DNA of 64,000 nt from NCBI RefSeq assembly GCF_012516375.2, contig NZ_CP051204.2:1674001-1738000 (forward strand). The letters run 5' to 3'. The notes beneath the pieces are model-generated. The model was not told the DNA's origin and did not search any database. It was given only the letters and a program-made list of their open reading frames with translations. Of this stretch, positions 25,999-35,307 are shown piece by piece. Both the position numbers and the translations under genes were made by a program. The stretch's first letter is position 1; each line of letters begins with the position of its first letter. The DNA is from Chitinophaga oryzae (GTDB taxonomy: Bacteria > Bacteroidota > Bacteroidia > Chitinophagales > Chitinophagaceae).

Positions 25999-26886
25999 TT
26001 ATTTCAGTTCGCTTTTCACTACGCGGAAGTATTCATAGCCTTTCATTTTGCGGCTTTTCTCCCCGAAATATTGCTGGCGGTATTTATCGGCGCCGCCGTC
26101 ATAACGGACGATCATATTACGTTCATGCATAAACGCGGTGATGTTCCTGGGATCGAGGCCGTAATCCCAGTTTTCACCGGCACGGCGCAGGGTGCTGTTG
26201 ATCCGGGAGAAACCGCGGAATTGATGCGGGTTTTCCAGCACTGCTTTGTCCGGGTAGGTGACGATGACCTGTGTGCCGGGCGGGAAGCTGCGGATGAAGC
26301 CGAACATGGCTTCTGCGTGGCGGGCTTCCAGGTGTGTGGTGAGGTTTTCCCAGAGAAAGAGTGTTTTGTTGTAATGGCGTTGCTGGACGAAATAAGGGGA
26401 GATGACATCAGCGAGGTATTGTTGGTTCATGTCCAGTTTCACATAATCCAGGTGTACTGCAGGTGATTTAATCAGTTCCCAGAGACGGCTTTGTTTGAAA
26501 TGCTGGGTGTCCGGATGATCCACCTCTACAAAGCTGACCGGTTTGCCCACATCGAGGCGATGGGCCCTGGTATCGAAGGTGGCGCTGAGGATGATGATCT
26601 GGTTGATGTCATCTTCGCGGACCGCCTGTACCACCATGTCATCAATCAGTTTGGTGCGGGCGATGGCGGCAGTGTGCGTGCCGGGCCATCGAAGCTGAAT
26701 ATAGGCTGCCAGCATTTTTCTGAAAAAAGGAACCCTGCAGCCGGAGATCAGCGTTTGATGGTAACCCGATAAAAAGGCTGCTGCGTACGGATCATGAAAT
26801 AGCCGCTCTTCAGCTGGTTTGGTACTTTCAATGGCCCGGAACAAAGCCATATAGGTCCCGGACTTGGTTGATGGCGCCTTACTCAT
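25999..26886 (-). CDS. SAM-dependent methyltransferase, leucine carboxyl methyltransferase (PF04072) family
   Basis: A 295-residue protein of the LCMT/TIGR00027-type family. Conserved blocks are the substrate-side ARTKLIDDMVVQAV, the SAM-binding strand IIILSATFDTRAHRLD followed by FVEVDHPDTQHFKQ, and LFLWENLTTHLE. Bacterial members are mostly uncharacterised or act on polyketide-like substrates. The gene stands apart, 82 bases upstream of the amidotransferase gene on the same strand. Family assignment is firm, substrate unknown. Confidence 0.85.
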   Translation of the reverse strand: MSKAPSTKSGTYMALFRAIESTKPAEERLFHDPYAAAFLSGYHQTLISGCRVPFFRKMLAAYIQLRWPGTHTAAIARTKLIDDMVVQAVREDDINQIIILSATFDTRAHRLDVGKPVSFVEVDHPDTQHFKQSRLWELIKSPAVHLDYVKLDMNQQYLADVISPYFVQQRHYNKTLFLWENLTTHLEARHAEAMFGFIRSFPPGTQVIVTYPDKAVLENPHQFRGFSRINSTLRRAGENWDYGLDPRNITAFMHERNMIVRYDGGADKYRQQYFGEKSRKMKGYEYFRVVKSELK

Positions 26887-27026
26887 AAGGACTTTAACTT
26901 GGTGGTTGTGTGGTGAATAGTTTCTTCGGGGGAAGATTCGGTCGTCTATTGGTTATTTTTCACTTGACTTGAATATCAAATATATCGTAAAATAATCAAT
27001 CTGAGTCCGGGAAAATCACCCTCCTG

Positions 27027-27986
27027 TTATCTTATCAGTTGTAAGATGGCCACCAGGGCGCCGATGCTGATACATACCCACAGCAGGACGCCCTGCAACA
27101 GCGGCTGCCAGCCGATGCCCCTGAAGGCCTGCCGGGTGAGGCCGGCACCGATCAGGAAGAGGGTGAGGGAGAGGGCTGTTTTAGCGCTGTGTACGAGCAG
27201 CGGCCCGACGGTGCTGACGGCAGGCACCCAGGTATTGAGCACCATGGCGAGCAGAAAGAGGCCGATGAACCAGGGGACTTTTATTTTACCGTTGCTGTTA
27301 CGGAAAAGCAGGGTGGTGATAAACGCCACGGGCATAATCCAGAGTGCGCGGGACAATTTTACGGTGGTGGCCACCTGCAACGCTGTTTCGCCATATTTAT
27401 TGGCGGCGCCCACTACGGAGCTGGTATCGTGGATGGCGATGGCGCTCCATAGTCCGAACTGTTGCTGGGAAAGGCCCAGCCAGTGGCCTACCGCGGGGAA
27501 TATAAACAAGGCGAGGGAATTGAGCAGGAACACGATGCCCAGCGCTACGGAGATTTGTTTTTCCCCTGCTTTGATCACGGGGGAAATGGCCGCGATAGCG
27601 CTGCCGCCGCAGATGGCGGTGCCGCAGGCGATCAGGTGGGAGGTTTGTTTTTCTATTTTCAGCAGCCTGCCGGTGACGAGGCCCAGCAGGAGCGTGCCGG
27701 CAATAGAGACGATGGTGAACAGGAAGCCGGCTTTGCCGGCCTGCAGGGCGGCATGGGCGTTCATGCCGAAGCCCAGTCCTATGACGGACAGTTGCAGCAG
27801 CCAGTGCGTTATTTTGGGCGTGATGTGTGCAAAAGGATTGCCGGTTGTTTGCGCCAGCGCCAGCCCGAGCAGCAAGGCTACGGGTGGTTGCACCACCGGC
27901 AGCAGCGTGGCGGCTGCCGCGGCGATAAAAACTACTTTAGGTAAATGAAGTGCTTCCCTTCTCTGTCCGGTCTTTTGTAATTGCAT
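27027..27986 (-). CDS. YeiH/UPF0324-family putative anion (sulfate) exporter
   Basis: A 319-residue membrane protein with about 9-10 hydrophobic segments. It matches the Cons_hypoth698 (PF03601) family: GNPFAHITPKITHWLLQLSVIGLGFGMN near the N-terminus, CGTAICGGSAIAAISPVI in the middle and SAIAIHDTSSVVGAA later. Members are annotated as putative sulfate exporters on limited evidence. No LysR regulator, often paired with yeiH in other bacteria, is next to it. Confidence 0.85.
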   Translation of the reverse strand: MQLQKTGQRREALHLPKVVFIAAAAATLLPVVQPPVALLLGLALAQTTGNPFAHITPKITHWLLQLSVIGLGFGMNAHAALQAGKAGFLFTIVSIAGTLLLGLVTGRLLKIEKQTSHLIACGTAICGGSAIAAISPVIKAGEKQISVALGIVFLLNSLALFIFPAVGHWLGLSQQQFGLWSAIAIHDTSSVVGAANKYGETALQVATTVKLSRALWIMPVAFITTLLFRNSNGKIKVPWFIGLFLLAMVLNTWVPAVSTVGPLLVHSAKTALSLTLFLIGAGLTRQAFRGIGWQPLLQGVLLWVCISIGALVAILQLIR

Positions 27987-28082
27987 AGCAGCATTGATTT
28001 TTCAGACACAAAGGTCTGTTCATTTGCTGCCGGAGTCAAATGGTCAAAAGTGATCTTCCATAACTAATGGTTATGACCTTCA

Positions 28083-28925
28083 TTAATCCACGGACACGAT
28101 AAACTTATTGAATTTACCCGCAAAGTCTTCCTGTAGGCTCTTTTCGATGCCATTAAAATAGTGGATGGTAAAGTTGCGTTGCAGTCTCCGGGTGGTGGCG
28201 CCGGGAAGTTGCAGCGGGCGGGAATGAACCACGCCGATCAGCTGTTTTCCCTGGCATACCAGCACGATGCGGTACAGCGGACTGGGATCGTCGATACCGC
28301 TTTCGTAATTGAAATAGAGGGTGTAAGGGCGCAGGGTTTTATCTTCTTCCAGTTTAAAATTGCTGATAAATGCCTGCATATCTTCCTCGCGGTGTTCCTT
28401 ATGTTCCCGGAGATAGTTGACCAGCGCCGTTTCTATTACGGTGCCGCCGCGGATGTTTTTCTTTTCCGTATAGCCGCTGAGGTTAGCCCACATTTTTTCG
28501 CCGTTGGTGGCTACGGGGAGGCGTATATCTTTTTCCAGCACGCCGGCGTCCACGCCGTTGACCTTAAATTTGCGGCCTTTGCGGAACAGTGGTTTGGTAT
28601 ACTCTGCGGCACTGATGTCGATATCTACACTGACAGGGCACCAGCCGTCTTTCGCCGGGGCGCAGTGGACGGGAATATAATCGGCGAGGGTGGCGATGAC
28701 ATCGCCTTTGGGACCGGAGCGGATCACCGTACCGGGGGATACCCGTTCTCCGATAATGGCAGCTCCCACGCTGGCAGCGACTTTTTTGCCTGCAGGTTTC
28801 TTTTTGGTTTTGTTGGCAGTGCCGGTGCTGGTTTCGGTTTCTGTTTCATTGCCAAACCGGCTGTGTTTATCTGAATGGCAGGCAAACAATACCATCGCCA
28901 GGGCCAAATAACAAAAATTCTTCAT
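28083..28925 (-). CDS. predicted lipoprotein with SH3-like segment
   Basis: About 280 residues from the ATG at 28925; the signal peptide ends VLFACHS with a lipobox Cys. A Thr/Lys-rich linker (residues about 25-45) follows, then a bacterial SH3-like stretch at 60-100 (GTVIRSGPKGDVIATLADYIPVH), often used to bind cell wall. The remainder (MWANLSGYTEKK ..., LYRIVLVCQGKQLIG) has no recognised family. It is 122 bases upstream of another small unknown gene's position on the same strand, without functional hints. Confidence 0.65.
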   Translation of the reverse strand: MKNFCYLALAMVLFACHSDKHSRFGNETETETSTGTANKTKKKPAGKKVAASVGAAIIGERVSPGTVIRSGPKGDVIATLADYIPVHCAPAKDGWCPVSVDIDISAAEYTKPLFRKGRKFKVNGVDAGVLEKDIRLPVATNGEKMWANLSGYTEKKNIRGGTVIETALVNYLREHKEHREEDMQAFISNFKLEEDKTLRPYTLYFNYESGIDDPSPLYRIVLVCQGKQLIGVVHSRPLQLPGATTRRLQRNFTIHYFNGIEKSLQEDFAGKFNKFIVSVD

Positions 28926-29062
28926 AATTGATTGGTACACAGAATGTAAGATAGCTAAAATTATCCAATCGGCGGCTGGCGGCCGTGATAGATGGCATAG
29001 GATATGCCGGCGGGCATCATTGTTCCCGTTGTGCTACCCGCTTTTCCGTGTACCTGTCCATG

Positions 29063-29440
29063 TCAGTAGTCGGAGAAGATAACGGTATCGCCTATCTGAA
29101 GGCGGCGGATTTCTTTCATGCTGGAGAACGGGTCGAGGGGCGACCATGCGTCGGCGGTGAACAGTTGCACCGGGCGTCCCTGCAGCTGTCGGGAGAGGCT
29201 GGTAGTGGTGGCTGATGGGAAGGCGGCCGGTTTGATATAATAAATCCGGGGATCGTCTTTCAGATGGACTACGTAGCCGGGCGTGCTTTTGGTGACTTCT
29301 GCTACCTGGCCGGTGACGGGCTTGCAGCTGGTTTTACTGATCCGGCGTGTGGAGGGGATGCCTGAAATAAGCAGTATCAGCAGGAGGCTGGCTACAATCA
29401 ACAGCGTAGCCGGGCCTTTGTTGTTGGCTTTGTTTTTCAT
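29063..29440 (-). CDS. small single-pass membrane protein, unknown function
   Basis: 125 residues: a basic start (MKNKANNKGP), one strong hydrophobic helix (ATLLIVASLLLILLISGI) and an extracytoplasmic part of about 95 residues with beta-strand character (SKTSCKPVTGQVAEVTKS, PGYVVHLKDDPRIYYIKP). No family recognised. It is on the same strand as its neighbours and lies between the SH3-like lipoprotein gene and a terminator of the next operon. Confidence 0.6.
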   Translation of the reverse strand: MKNKANNKGPATLLIVASLLLILLISGIPSTRRISKTSCKPVTGQVAEVTKSTPGYVVHLKDDPRIYYIKPAAFPSATTTSLSRQLQGRPVQLFTADAWSPLDPFSSMKEIRRLQIGDTVIFSDY

Positions 29441-29498
29441 GGTCAGTTGGCAGTTGTGGTAGTACAGGTAATGCCCGAATGTACGAAAATATATGAAT

Positions 29499-29524
29499 AA
29501 AAAAAGCAGGCTGTAAGCCTGCTC
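29499..29524 (-). terminator. rho-independent terminator after the acidic-tail protein gene
   Basis: On the minus strand GCAGGCTTACAGCCTGC is followed by seven T. It lies 18 bases beyond the stop of the gene at 29542, so it ends the HD hydrolase/acidic-protein transcript. Confidence 0.85.
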
Positions 29525-29541
29525 AGTATCAATAGGTTGTT

Positions 29542-30111
29542 TTATTTTCTTTTCGTGTCGGTGTCATCTTCCCACTCTTCGCTTTCGTCCCAGTCTTCAT
29601 CTTCATCCCAGTCGTCTTCCTCTTCTTCGATCAGGAGGCTTTCATCGGAGCCGGGTTCGATATTGTTAGCGCGCCAGTGGGCCACTATTTCATCGTTTTT
29701 TTTCTGTACGGCGTCGAAGCTGTCGATCTTTTTTTCATCAAAGCGGACTTCCACATCGGGGAGTGCTTTGATGGCGTTAAAGCAGGCTTCCAGCAGGCTG
29801 ATGTTGGCGGGTGCATTACGCAGCGCGCTATACGAAAGCCGGATGGCATCGAAAGGGCCGCTGTTATGAAATACTTCCTCGCCGTTGAGCATCGGGAAAA
29901 GCCAGATCAGTACGTCGTCTCCGGCTTCTTCATCATTCAGGATGCCAAAAAAATCATCGAGTTGTTCAAATCCAAGCGGCGCCAGCTGCATAAAGGTCTG
30001 GCTCCGGGGCGGGAATTTAGGATGTTCTTCCCCCGTGATCAGGAACAATTCGCCGAAACGGGGTTTATCTTTGGCAACAAACCGGAAGTCAATGAGGATA
30101 TCGTTTTCCAT
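29542..30111 (-). CDS. conserved hypothetical protein with strongly acidic C-terminal tail
   Basis: About 189 residues from the ATG at 30111; the frame opens at a TTG at 30165. The first 150 residues look like a compact globular domain (DILIDFRFVAKDKPRFGELFL, VLIWLFPMLNGEEVFHNSG). The last 35 are almost only Glu, Asp and Trp (IEEEEDDWDEDEDWDE) before a KRK end, resembling low-complexity tails seen on many Bacteroidota proteins. No family recognised. It is 55 bases downstream of the HD hydrolase and probably cotranscribed. Confidence 0.65.
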   Translation of the reverse strand: MENDILIDFRFVAKDKPRFGELFLITGEEHPKFPPRSQTFMQLAPLGFEQLDDFFGILNDEEAGDDVLIWLFPMLNGEEVFHNSGPFDAIRLSYSALRNAPANISLLEACFNAIKALPDVEVRFDEKKIDSFDAVQKKNDEIVAHWRANNIEPGSDESLLIEEEEDDWDEDEDWDESEEWEDDTDTKRK

Positions 30112-30166
30112 TGATGGCTTTTCGTTTATACTGTAATTTAATGGTTTAATCGGAAAGGTATTCAAA

Positions 30167-30604
30167 TTATTTGTCCTGGATAAGTGCGGCAGCGATCTTC
30201 CGGTAAGCGTTCAGGTACTTGTTCAGACGGGTCACATCTTTCTCCTGCACGGTGGTCATACGGCGGATGTCCATGTTGTCTGTCAGATCGTTGAGCTTAA
30301 CGGTAGCGGCCAAACGGTTTTGCAGGGTGCGGTTTACAAAATGTTCGTAGTCCTCTTCTTCTGATTGTTTGGTGACGCAGCGGAGGGCTTCCAGCAGGTG
30401 TGGCGCCAGCCCTTCGCGGGCGAGGTCTTCAAAGGTCCAGCGGCTGTCTTCCACTACGTCATGCAGTACGCCTACGATTTTTTCATCGGTAGTACGGCCC
30501 ATCTGCATTACGCGGAGCACGTGGGTAATGTAAGGCTGGCCATATTTATCCACCTGGCCCTGGTGGGCCTCAGTGGCAATAGTGATTGCACGGGTTAGAT
30601 CCAT
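30167..30604 (-). CDS. HD-domain phosphohydrolase, small RelA/SpoT-hydrolase-like
   Basis: About 145 residues from the ATG at 30604. The HD superfamily residues are visible: His in THVLRV, the His-Asp pair in GVLHDVVED and a later Asp in VKLNDLTDNM, the last resembling the LADRLHN motif of ppGpp hydrolases. Single-domain relatives (MESH1-like) hydrolyse (p)ppGpp or NADPH; this one could adjust alarmone levels, but substrate is inferred. Upstream is the family 2 palindrome that separates it from nagB. Confidence 0.8.
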   Translation of the reverse strand: MDLTRAITIATEAHQGQVDKYGQPYITHVLRVMQMGRTTDEKIVGVLHDVVEDSRWTFEDLAREGLAPHLLEALRCVTKQSEEEDYEHFVNRTLQNRLAATVKLNDLTDNMDIRRMTTVQEKDVTRLNKYLNAYRKIAAALIQDK

Positions 30605-30639
30605 GGGGTAAATGTAGTATTTTTCACGCAAAGGGGGCA

Positions 30640-30800
30640 GGTTCTCGCAAAGGCGCTAAGCAGCAAAGGGCGCAAAGTTTTTATAAGGTTAATAAGAAAG
30701 CAAAGGAGCGAAGACCAATTCGATTTGATCTTCGCTCCTTTGCTTTCTTTGTTTCTTATTTATTCTCTTTGCGTTCTTTGCTGCTTAGCGCCTTTGCGTG
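30640..30800. repeat. GCAAAGG palindromic element (family 2), copy 2
   Basis: Central hairpin 30695-30718 / 30725-30748 with the loop TTCGAT, identical to copy 1 at 7664 except for two positions per arm or fewer; one mismatch breaks the 24-base stem. The outer arms GCAAAGGCGCTAAGCAGC and GCTGCTTAGCGCCTTTGC are perfect complements here. It lies between nagB and the HD hydrolase gene. Confidence 0.92.
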
Positions 30801-30802
30801 AA

Positions 30803-32728
30803 CTACATGAAGTGGTAACGCACAAACGCTTCCATCGCGGAGTATTTCTGCAGGCCGAGCTGGTCGTACAGGTTAGCGGTGTTGGCGTTGCGGTCTTCCG
30901 CACGTTGCCAGAATTCGCGCAGGTCGGTACCCTGGAAAGGCACCACGTCTTTCTGGCTCTGGTGGATGAAGATACCGAGGCGTTTCTGGAGCACCTGGTC
31001 GGGGCTCATGGGTACCGCCATTTCGATTTCATGGATATCCCATTCCTGCCATGCGCCTTTGTAGAGCCATACCCAGCAGTCTTTCATCCATTCTTCGTGT
31101 TTCAGTCTATCGAGGGCTGCGAAGATAATGTCCAGACATACTTTGTGGGTACCATGCGGATCGGCGAGGTCGCCGGCGCAATAGATCTGCTGTGGTTTTA
31201 TTTTGCGGATCAGGTCTACTGTCAGCTGTACATCTTCTTCGCCCATTGGTTTCTTTTCCACGAGACCTGTTTCGTAGAACGGCAGGTTCTGGAAGTGAGC
31301 GTTTTCTTCGGGGATGCCTACATAGCGGCAGGTGGCTTTCGCTTCGCAGCGACGGATCAGGCCTTTGATAGCGCGGTTTTCCGGCGTATCCTTCTGGCTT
31401 GGTTTTTTACCGCGGATAAAGGCTTTGGCTTCTTCCAGGATCTGGGAGCTTTTGCTTTTATCGATATCGAACATACCTTCGAAGCCTACGGCGAAGTCGA
31501 TGAAACGCAGCAGGAACTCGTCGGTAACAGCGATGTTGCCGGAAGTCTGGTAAGCAACGTGTACGTCGTGGCCTTGCTCGTGCAGACGGATAAAGGTGCC
31601 GCCCATGGAGATGATGTCGTCATCGGGGTGCGGAGAGAAGATCAGCACGGTTTTTTTGGCAGGCTCGGAACGTTCCGGATGGTTAGGCAGCTGCGGACCG
31701 GGCTTACCGCCAGGCCAGCCGGTAATGGTATCGCGGATAGCGTTGAATTCTTTGATGTTGAGCTCATAGGCAGAACCGTACTGTACGATCAGGTCGTTGA
31801 GACCGTTTTCGTTGTAGTCTTTATCTGTGAGCATCAGGATGGGCTTATTCAGCTTCAGGGCCAGGCTGGTCACGGCTTTGCGGATCAGGCCGGGAGTCCA
31901 TTCGCAGTCGCCGGTAAGCCAGGGTTCTTTAAAGCGGGTGAGCTCAGCAGAAGCCTGTTCGTCGATCACAAATTTGCAGTTAGGATGCTGTTGCAGCAGG
32001 GACGCAGGCACCTGGTCAGTGCTCTGGCCTTCTACAGAACGGCAAACGATTTTCGCTTTATGGGAGCCCCATGCCATCAGGATCACCTTTTTGGCTTTGA
32101 AGATGGTGCTCAGGCCCATAGTGATGGCCAGACGAGGCACCTGGCTCATATTGGGGAACTCGTAGGCGTTAGCCAGACGGGTGCTGTTGTCCAGCGTTAC
32201 CAGGCGGGTATGTGAGTTGATGTTGGAGCCTGGCTCGTTGAAGCCAATATGGCCGTTGTTGCCGATACCCAGGATCTGGATGTCGATACCGCCGGCTTCT
32301 TCAATACGTCTGTCGTAATCAGCGCAATATTGTTTGATCTGATCTTTCGGGATGGTGCCATCAGGAATATGGTACTGTCCTTCCGGGATATCGATGTGGT
32401 TGAAGAGGTGTTCTTTCATAAAGCGGTTGTAGCTCTGCAGCGCATCCGGCTCTATGGGGTAATATTCGTCGAGGTTAAAGGTGATCACATTTTTGAAGCT
32501 CAGTCCTTCCTCTTTGTGCAGACGAACCAATTCGGCGTAGAGATATTTAGGGGTAGAGCCTGTGGCCATGCCCAGCACGCATTTTTGATTGGCGGCTGCT
32601 TTTTCGCGAATCAATGCAGCTATTTCATGGGCTGCTGCTTTGGAACCCTCTTTGGCAGAGGGATGTATTTCCACAGCAATTTGCTCAAAGCTGTCAATCA
32701 GTTCGATTTCCTGATGATTAATCGTCAT
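30803..32728 (-). CDS. nagB: glucosamine-6-phosphate deaminase fused to a PIG-L-type deacetylase domain
   Basis: A 641-residue protein. Residues about 20-275 are NagB with MATGSTPKYLY, FNLDEYYP and GIGNNGHIGFNEPG, the sugar-phosphate and catalytic loops; it converts GlcN6P to Fru6P and ammonia. Residues about 365-620 resemble PIG-L/LmbE deacetylases, with the metal motif SPHPDDD and the later DPHGTHK. Since no nagA gene is in the window, the tail may deacetylate GlcNAc6P, which is inference; this long NagB form is common in Bacteroidota. It belongs to the amino-sugar region but is separated from the GH20 operon by a terminator. The upstream gap (32729-32952) is AT-rich with no gene. Confidence 0.92.
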   Translation of the reverse strand: MTINHQEIELIDSFEQIAVEIHPSAKEGSKAAAHEIAALIREKAAANQKCVLGMATGSTPKYLYAELVRLHKEEGLSFKNVITFNLDEYYPIEPDALQSYNRFMKEHLFNHIDIPEGQYHIPDGTIPKDQIKQYCADYDRRIEEAGGIDIQILGIGNNGHIGFNEPGSNINSHTRLVTLDNSTRLANAYEFPNMSQVPRLAITMGLSTIFKAKKVILMAWGSHKAKIVCRSVEGQSTDQVPASLLQQHPNCKFVIDEQASAELTRFKEPWLTGDCEWTPGLIRKAVTSLALKLNKPILMLTDKDYNENGLNDLIVQYGSAYELNIKEFNAIRDTITGWPGGKPGPQLPNHPERSEPAKKTVLIFSPHPDDDIISMGGTFIRLHEQGHDVHVAYQTSGNIAVTDEFLLRFIDFAVGFEGMFDIDKSKSSQILEEAKAFIRGKKPSQKDTPENRAIKGLIRRCEAKATCRYVGIPEENAHFQNLPFYETGLVEKKPMGEEDVQLTVDLIRKIKPQQIYCAGDLADPHGTHKVCLDIIFAALDRLKHEEWMKDCWVWLYKGAWQEWDIHEIEMAVPMSPDQVLQKRLGIFIHQSQKDVVPFQGTDLREFWQRAEDRNANTANLYDQLGLQKYSAMEAFVRYHFM

Positions 32729-32952
32729 TTGTAAACGTTTTTGATTAGATGCGGTTTAAAAACGAGCCGGAAAATTAAAAAAAATACTGCTAATCTCTGC
32801 TAAATTTTAGCTCTTATTTAATTTAAATTTATTTTAACTTAATAAGAACGTTTTTTATATTGTAATACATTCTTATCCGGCACTGTTCCCCAGGACTGAA
32901 CCCGGACTGCGATGTGATGAATATTAATTTGGTGTAGGAGTCATTCATAAAT

Positions 32953-32984
32953 GGAACCGCCCGGCCTGTAAGCCGGGCGGTTCC
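32953..32984 (-). terminator. strong terminator after the GH20 operon
   Basis: A perfect 13-base stem GGAACCGCCCGGC/GCCGGGCGGTTCC with a six-base loop lies 5 bases beyond the GH20 stop. A T-rich but not pure T stretch follows on both strands. Confidence 0.8.
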
Positions 32985-32989
32985 ATTAT

Positions 32990-35278
32990 TTATTGTATGA
33001 TCATTTCATCTACGAAGAGCCAGGCGGGATTACCGGCGCCTTCGCCTCCTGCGGGGATGGTCCCGAAATTGGTGGCGTTGAGCTTCACAAAACGTCCGCG
33101 GGCTTCCACCTTGCCCCGTACCTGGTTGATACCGGTTTGGTTGAAGGCGGCCTGTTTATAGACCTCTTTATACGTCTTACCGTCTTCTGATACGGAGAAA
33201 GTCACCTGTTTGGGAGGATATATCCAGTTGGGCCGCAGGTTCAGCGTATTCAGGCCTACCACGCGGATATCCTGTACGCTGTCCAGTTCCACTACGGCTT
33301 CCATGTTTTTGCCGTTGTAGCCGAACCACTGCCCGTCGTTATAGGAGGCGATGCCTTCGATCCCGTTTACCAGTGCGAAGCTGCTGCCGGGATCGTAGTC
33401 TTTGGAGGGAGGGGCGGCGAGGGTCACCTTTTTGCCCAGCCCTTTGTGGAACAGGAAATGCTGGCTGTACTCGTTGCCGAAAGGTTTATCGCCCTCAAAT
33501 ACCTGCGCCCGCAGGGTGCCGGACTGTTGTATCTGTACGGGGCCGCTATAGGCGTTGGACTGCAGGGAGGGAGCGGTGCTGTCGAGGGTGTATACGATTT
33601 TGCCGCCATCCAGTTTGCTGCCGAGTTTTACTTCCACGCCGCCTTTTTTATTGTCGGTCACGGCGCCGGTCACTTCAAACACGTGTTTGGCGTAGTTGAC
33701 CTTCTTCTGGTCGAGGCGTTTTACATGTATTTTCAGCCTGTCCACGAAGTTATCGTAGTTGCGTTTGTCAGCTGGCGACCACAGTACTTCTGCCAGTGCG
33801 GAGGCGCGGGGATACACCATGTATTCGAGATAGTCGGTGTTGGCGATGTATTCGGTCCACAGGTTGGCCTGTGCGCCTTTTATATATTTGGCTTCGTCTT
33901 TGGTCAGCCCGGTGGGTATGGGTTCATAGCTGTACACTTTGCTGACAGGGGTATAGCCGCCGATGGCCAGCGGTTCGTTGTGGCCCTGTGACTGGTAGTG
34001 GTCAAAGTAGCAGAAGCTGCCCGGCGTCATGATCACATCATGATGCTGTTTTGCGGCGGCGATACCGCCTTCGATGCCGCGCCAGCTCATCACGGTGGCA
34101 TTAGGGGCGAGGCCTCCTTCGAGGATTTCGTCCCAGCCGATGATCTGACGGCCTTTGCTGTTCAGGTATTTTTCCATGCGCTGTATGAAGTAGCTCTGCA
34201 GGGCATGGGCGTCTTTAAGACCTTCCTGTTTCATGCGGGCCTGGCATTTGGGGCATTTCTCCCAGCGCACTTTGGGACATTCGTCGCCTCCGATGTGGAT
34301 GTATTTGCTGGGGAACAGCGGCAGTACTTCATCCAGCACGTCCTGGAGGAAGGCGAACACGCTGTCGTTGCCGGCGCAGAACACATCGTCATACACGCCC
34401 CAGCGGGTGCCTACTTCGTAGGGGCCGCCGGTGCAGCCCAGGTTGGGATAGGCAGTGAGAGCGGCCAGCCCGTGGCCTGGCATCTCTATTTCAGGGATGA
34501 CGGTCACAAAATGATCGGTCGCATATTTCACCACTTCTTTTACCTGTTCCTGTGTATAGAAGCCGCCATAGGGCTTTCCGTCGAATTTATTATCGGCATA
34601 ACGGCCGGCCATGGTTTCTTTGCGTTTGGAGGCCACTTCCTGCAGGCGCGGATATTTTTTGATTTCGATGCGCCAGCCCTGGTCTTCCGTGAGGTGCCAG
34701 TGGAAGGTGTTGTATTTGTGCATGGCCAGCAGATCGATGTATTTCTTGATGAATTCCACCGGGAAGAAGTGACGGCCTACGTCGAGGTGAAGGCCGCGAT
34801 AGGCGAAGCGGGGAGCGTCGGTGATGCTGACGCCGGGGATGTACATGGCTTCGGCCTTTTGTACGGGCAGCAGCTGGATGAGCGACTGTATGCCGTAGAA
34901 GGTGCCGGCGCCGCTGTTTCCATTGATGACAACGCCTTTGTTGTCCACGTTCAGCGTATAGCCTTCGGCGTTGGTAGTATCGTTACCGGTGTGCAGGGTG
35001 ATGGCGTTTCTGTCGCCCTGTTCTTTAATATCCAGTTCATAGCCGGTCAGTTCTTTCAGCCAGGCGTTGAAGAGGGCCGCTGTTTTGCGGTCGGCTTCGC
35101 CGGTGGCGACGATCACGGTGTGTTTGTCGAGCAGGAACGAATCCTGTTTTTCCGTGATGCTGGCCGGCATCGGGATGATGCTTACTTTCCCTTTGGGCGC
35201 GTCTGCATGGCGCGAGCCGGAGCAGCTGCCCAGGGCGGCGGCGCCACCCAGGAGGCACAGGTAGAATAATTTTTTCAT
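32990..35278 (-). CDS. beta-N-acetylhexosaminidase, GH20, lipoprotein
   Basis: About 762 residues from the ATG at 35278; the signal peptide ends ALGSCSG with a lipobox Cys, so it is probably anchored in the envelope. Order: GH20b domain (40-150), GH20 catalytic barrel (about 160-510) with the Asp-Glu pair in HIGGDECPKVRW, a chitobiase-C-like segment (KIVYTLDSTAPSLQSNAYSG) and an F5/8-type carbohydrate-binding domain at the end. It removes terminal GlcNAc or GalNAc from chitooligosaccharides or glycoproteins. It follows the EEP gene by 29 bases and is the last gene of the operon that starts with an amino-sugar transporter. Confidence 0.96.
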   Translation of the reverse strand: MKKLFYLCLLGGAAALGSCSGSRHADAPKGKVSIIPMPASITEKQDSFLLDKHTVIVATGEADRKTAALFNAWLKELTGYELDIKEQGDRNAITLHTGNDTTNAEGYTLNVDNKGVVINGNSGAGTFYGIQSLIQLLPVQKAEAMYIPGVSITDAPRFAYRGLHLDVGRHFFPVEFIKKYIDLLAMHKYNTFHWHLTEDQGWRIEIKKYPRLQEVASKRKETMAGRYADNKFDGKPYGGFYTQEQVKEVVKYATDHFVTVIPEIEMPGHGLAALTAYPNLGCTGGPYEVGTRWGVYDDVFCAGNDSVFAFLQDVLDEVLPLFPSKYIHIGGDECPKVRWEKCPKCQARMKQEGLKDAHALQSYFIQRMEKYLNSKGRQIIGWDEILEGGLAPNATVMSWRGIEGGIAAAKQHHDVIMTPGSFCYFDHYQSQGHNEPLAIGGYTPVSKVYSYEPIPTGLTKDEAKYIKGAQANLWTEYIANTDYLEYMVYPRASALAEVLWSPADKRNYDNFVDRLKIHVKRLDQKKVNYAKHVFEVTGAVTDNKKGGVEVKLGSKLDGGKIVYTLDSTAPSLQSNAYSGPVQIQQSGTLRAQVFEGDKPFGNEYSQHFLFHKGLGKKVTLAAPPSKDYDPGSSFALVNGIEGIASYNDGQWFGYNGKNMEAVVELDSVQDIRVVGLNTLNLRPNWIYPPKQVTFSVSEDGKTYKEVYKQAAFNQTGINQVRGKVEARGRFVKLNATNFGTIPAGGEGAGNPAWLFVDEMIIQ

Positions 35279-35307
35279 TGACACTTTTAGCATTTCGATG
35301 ATGAGAA

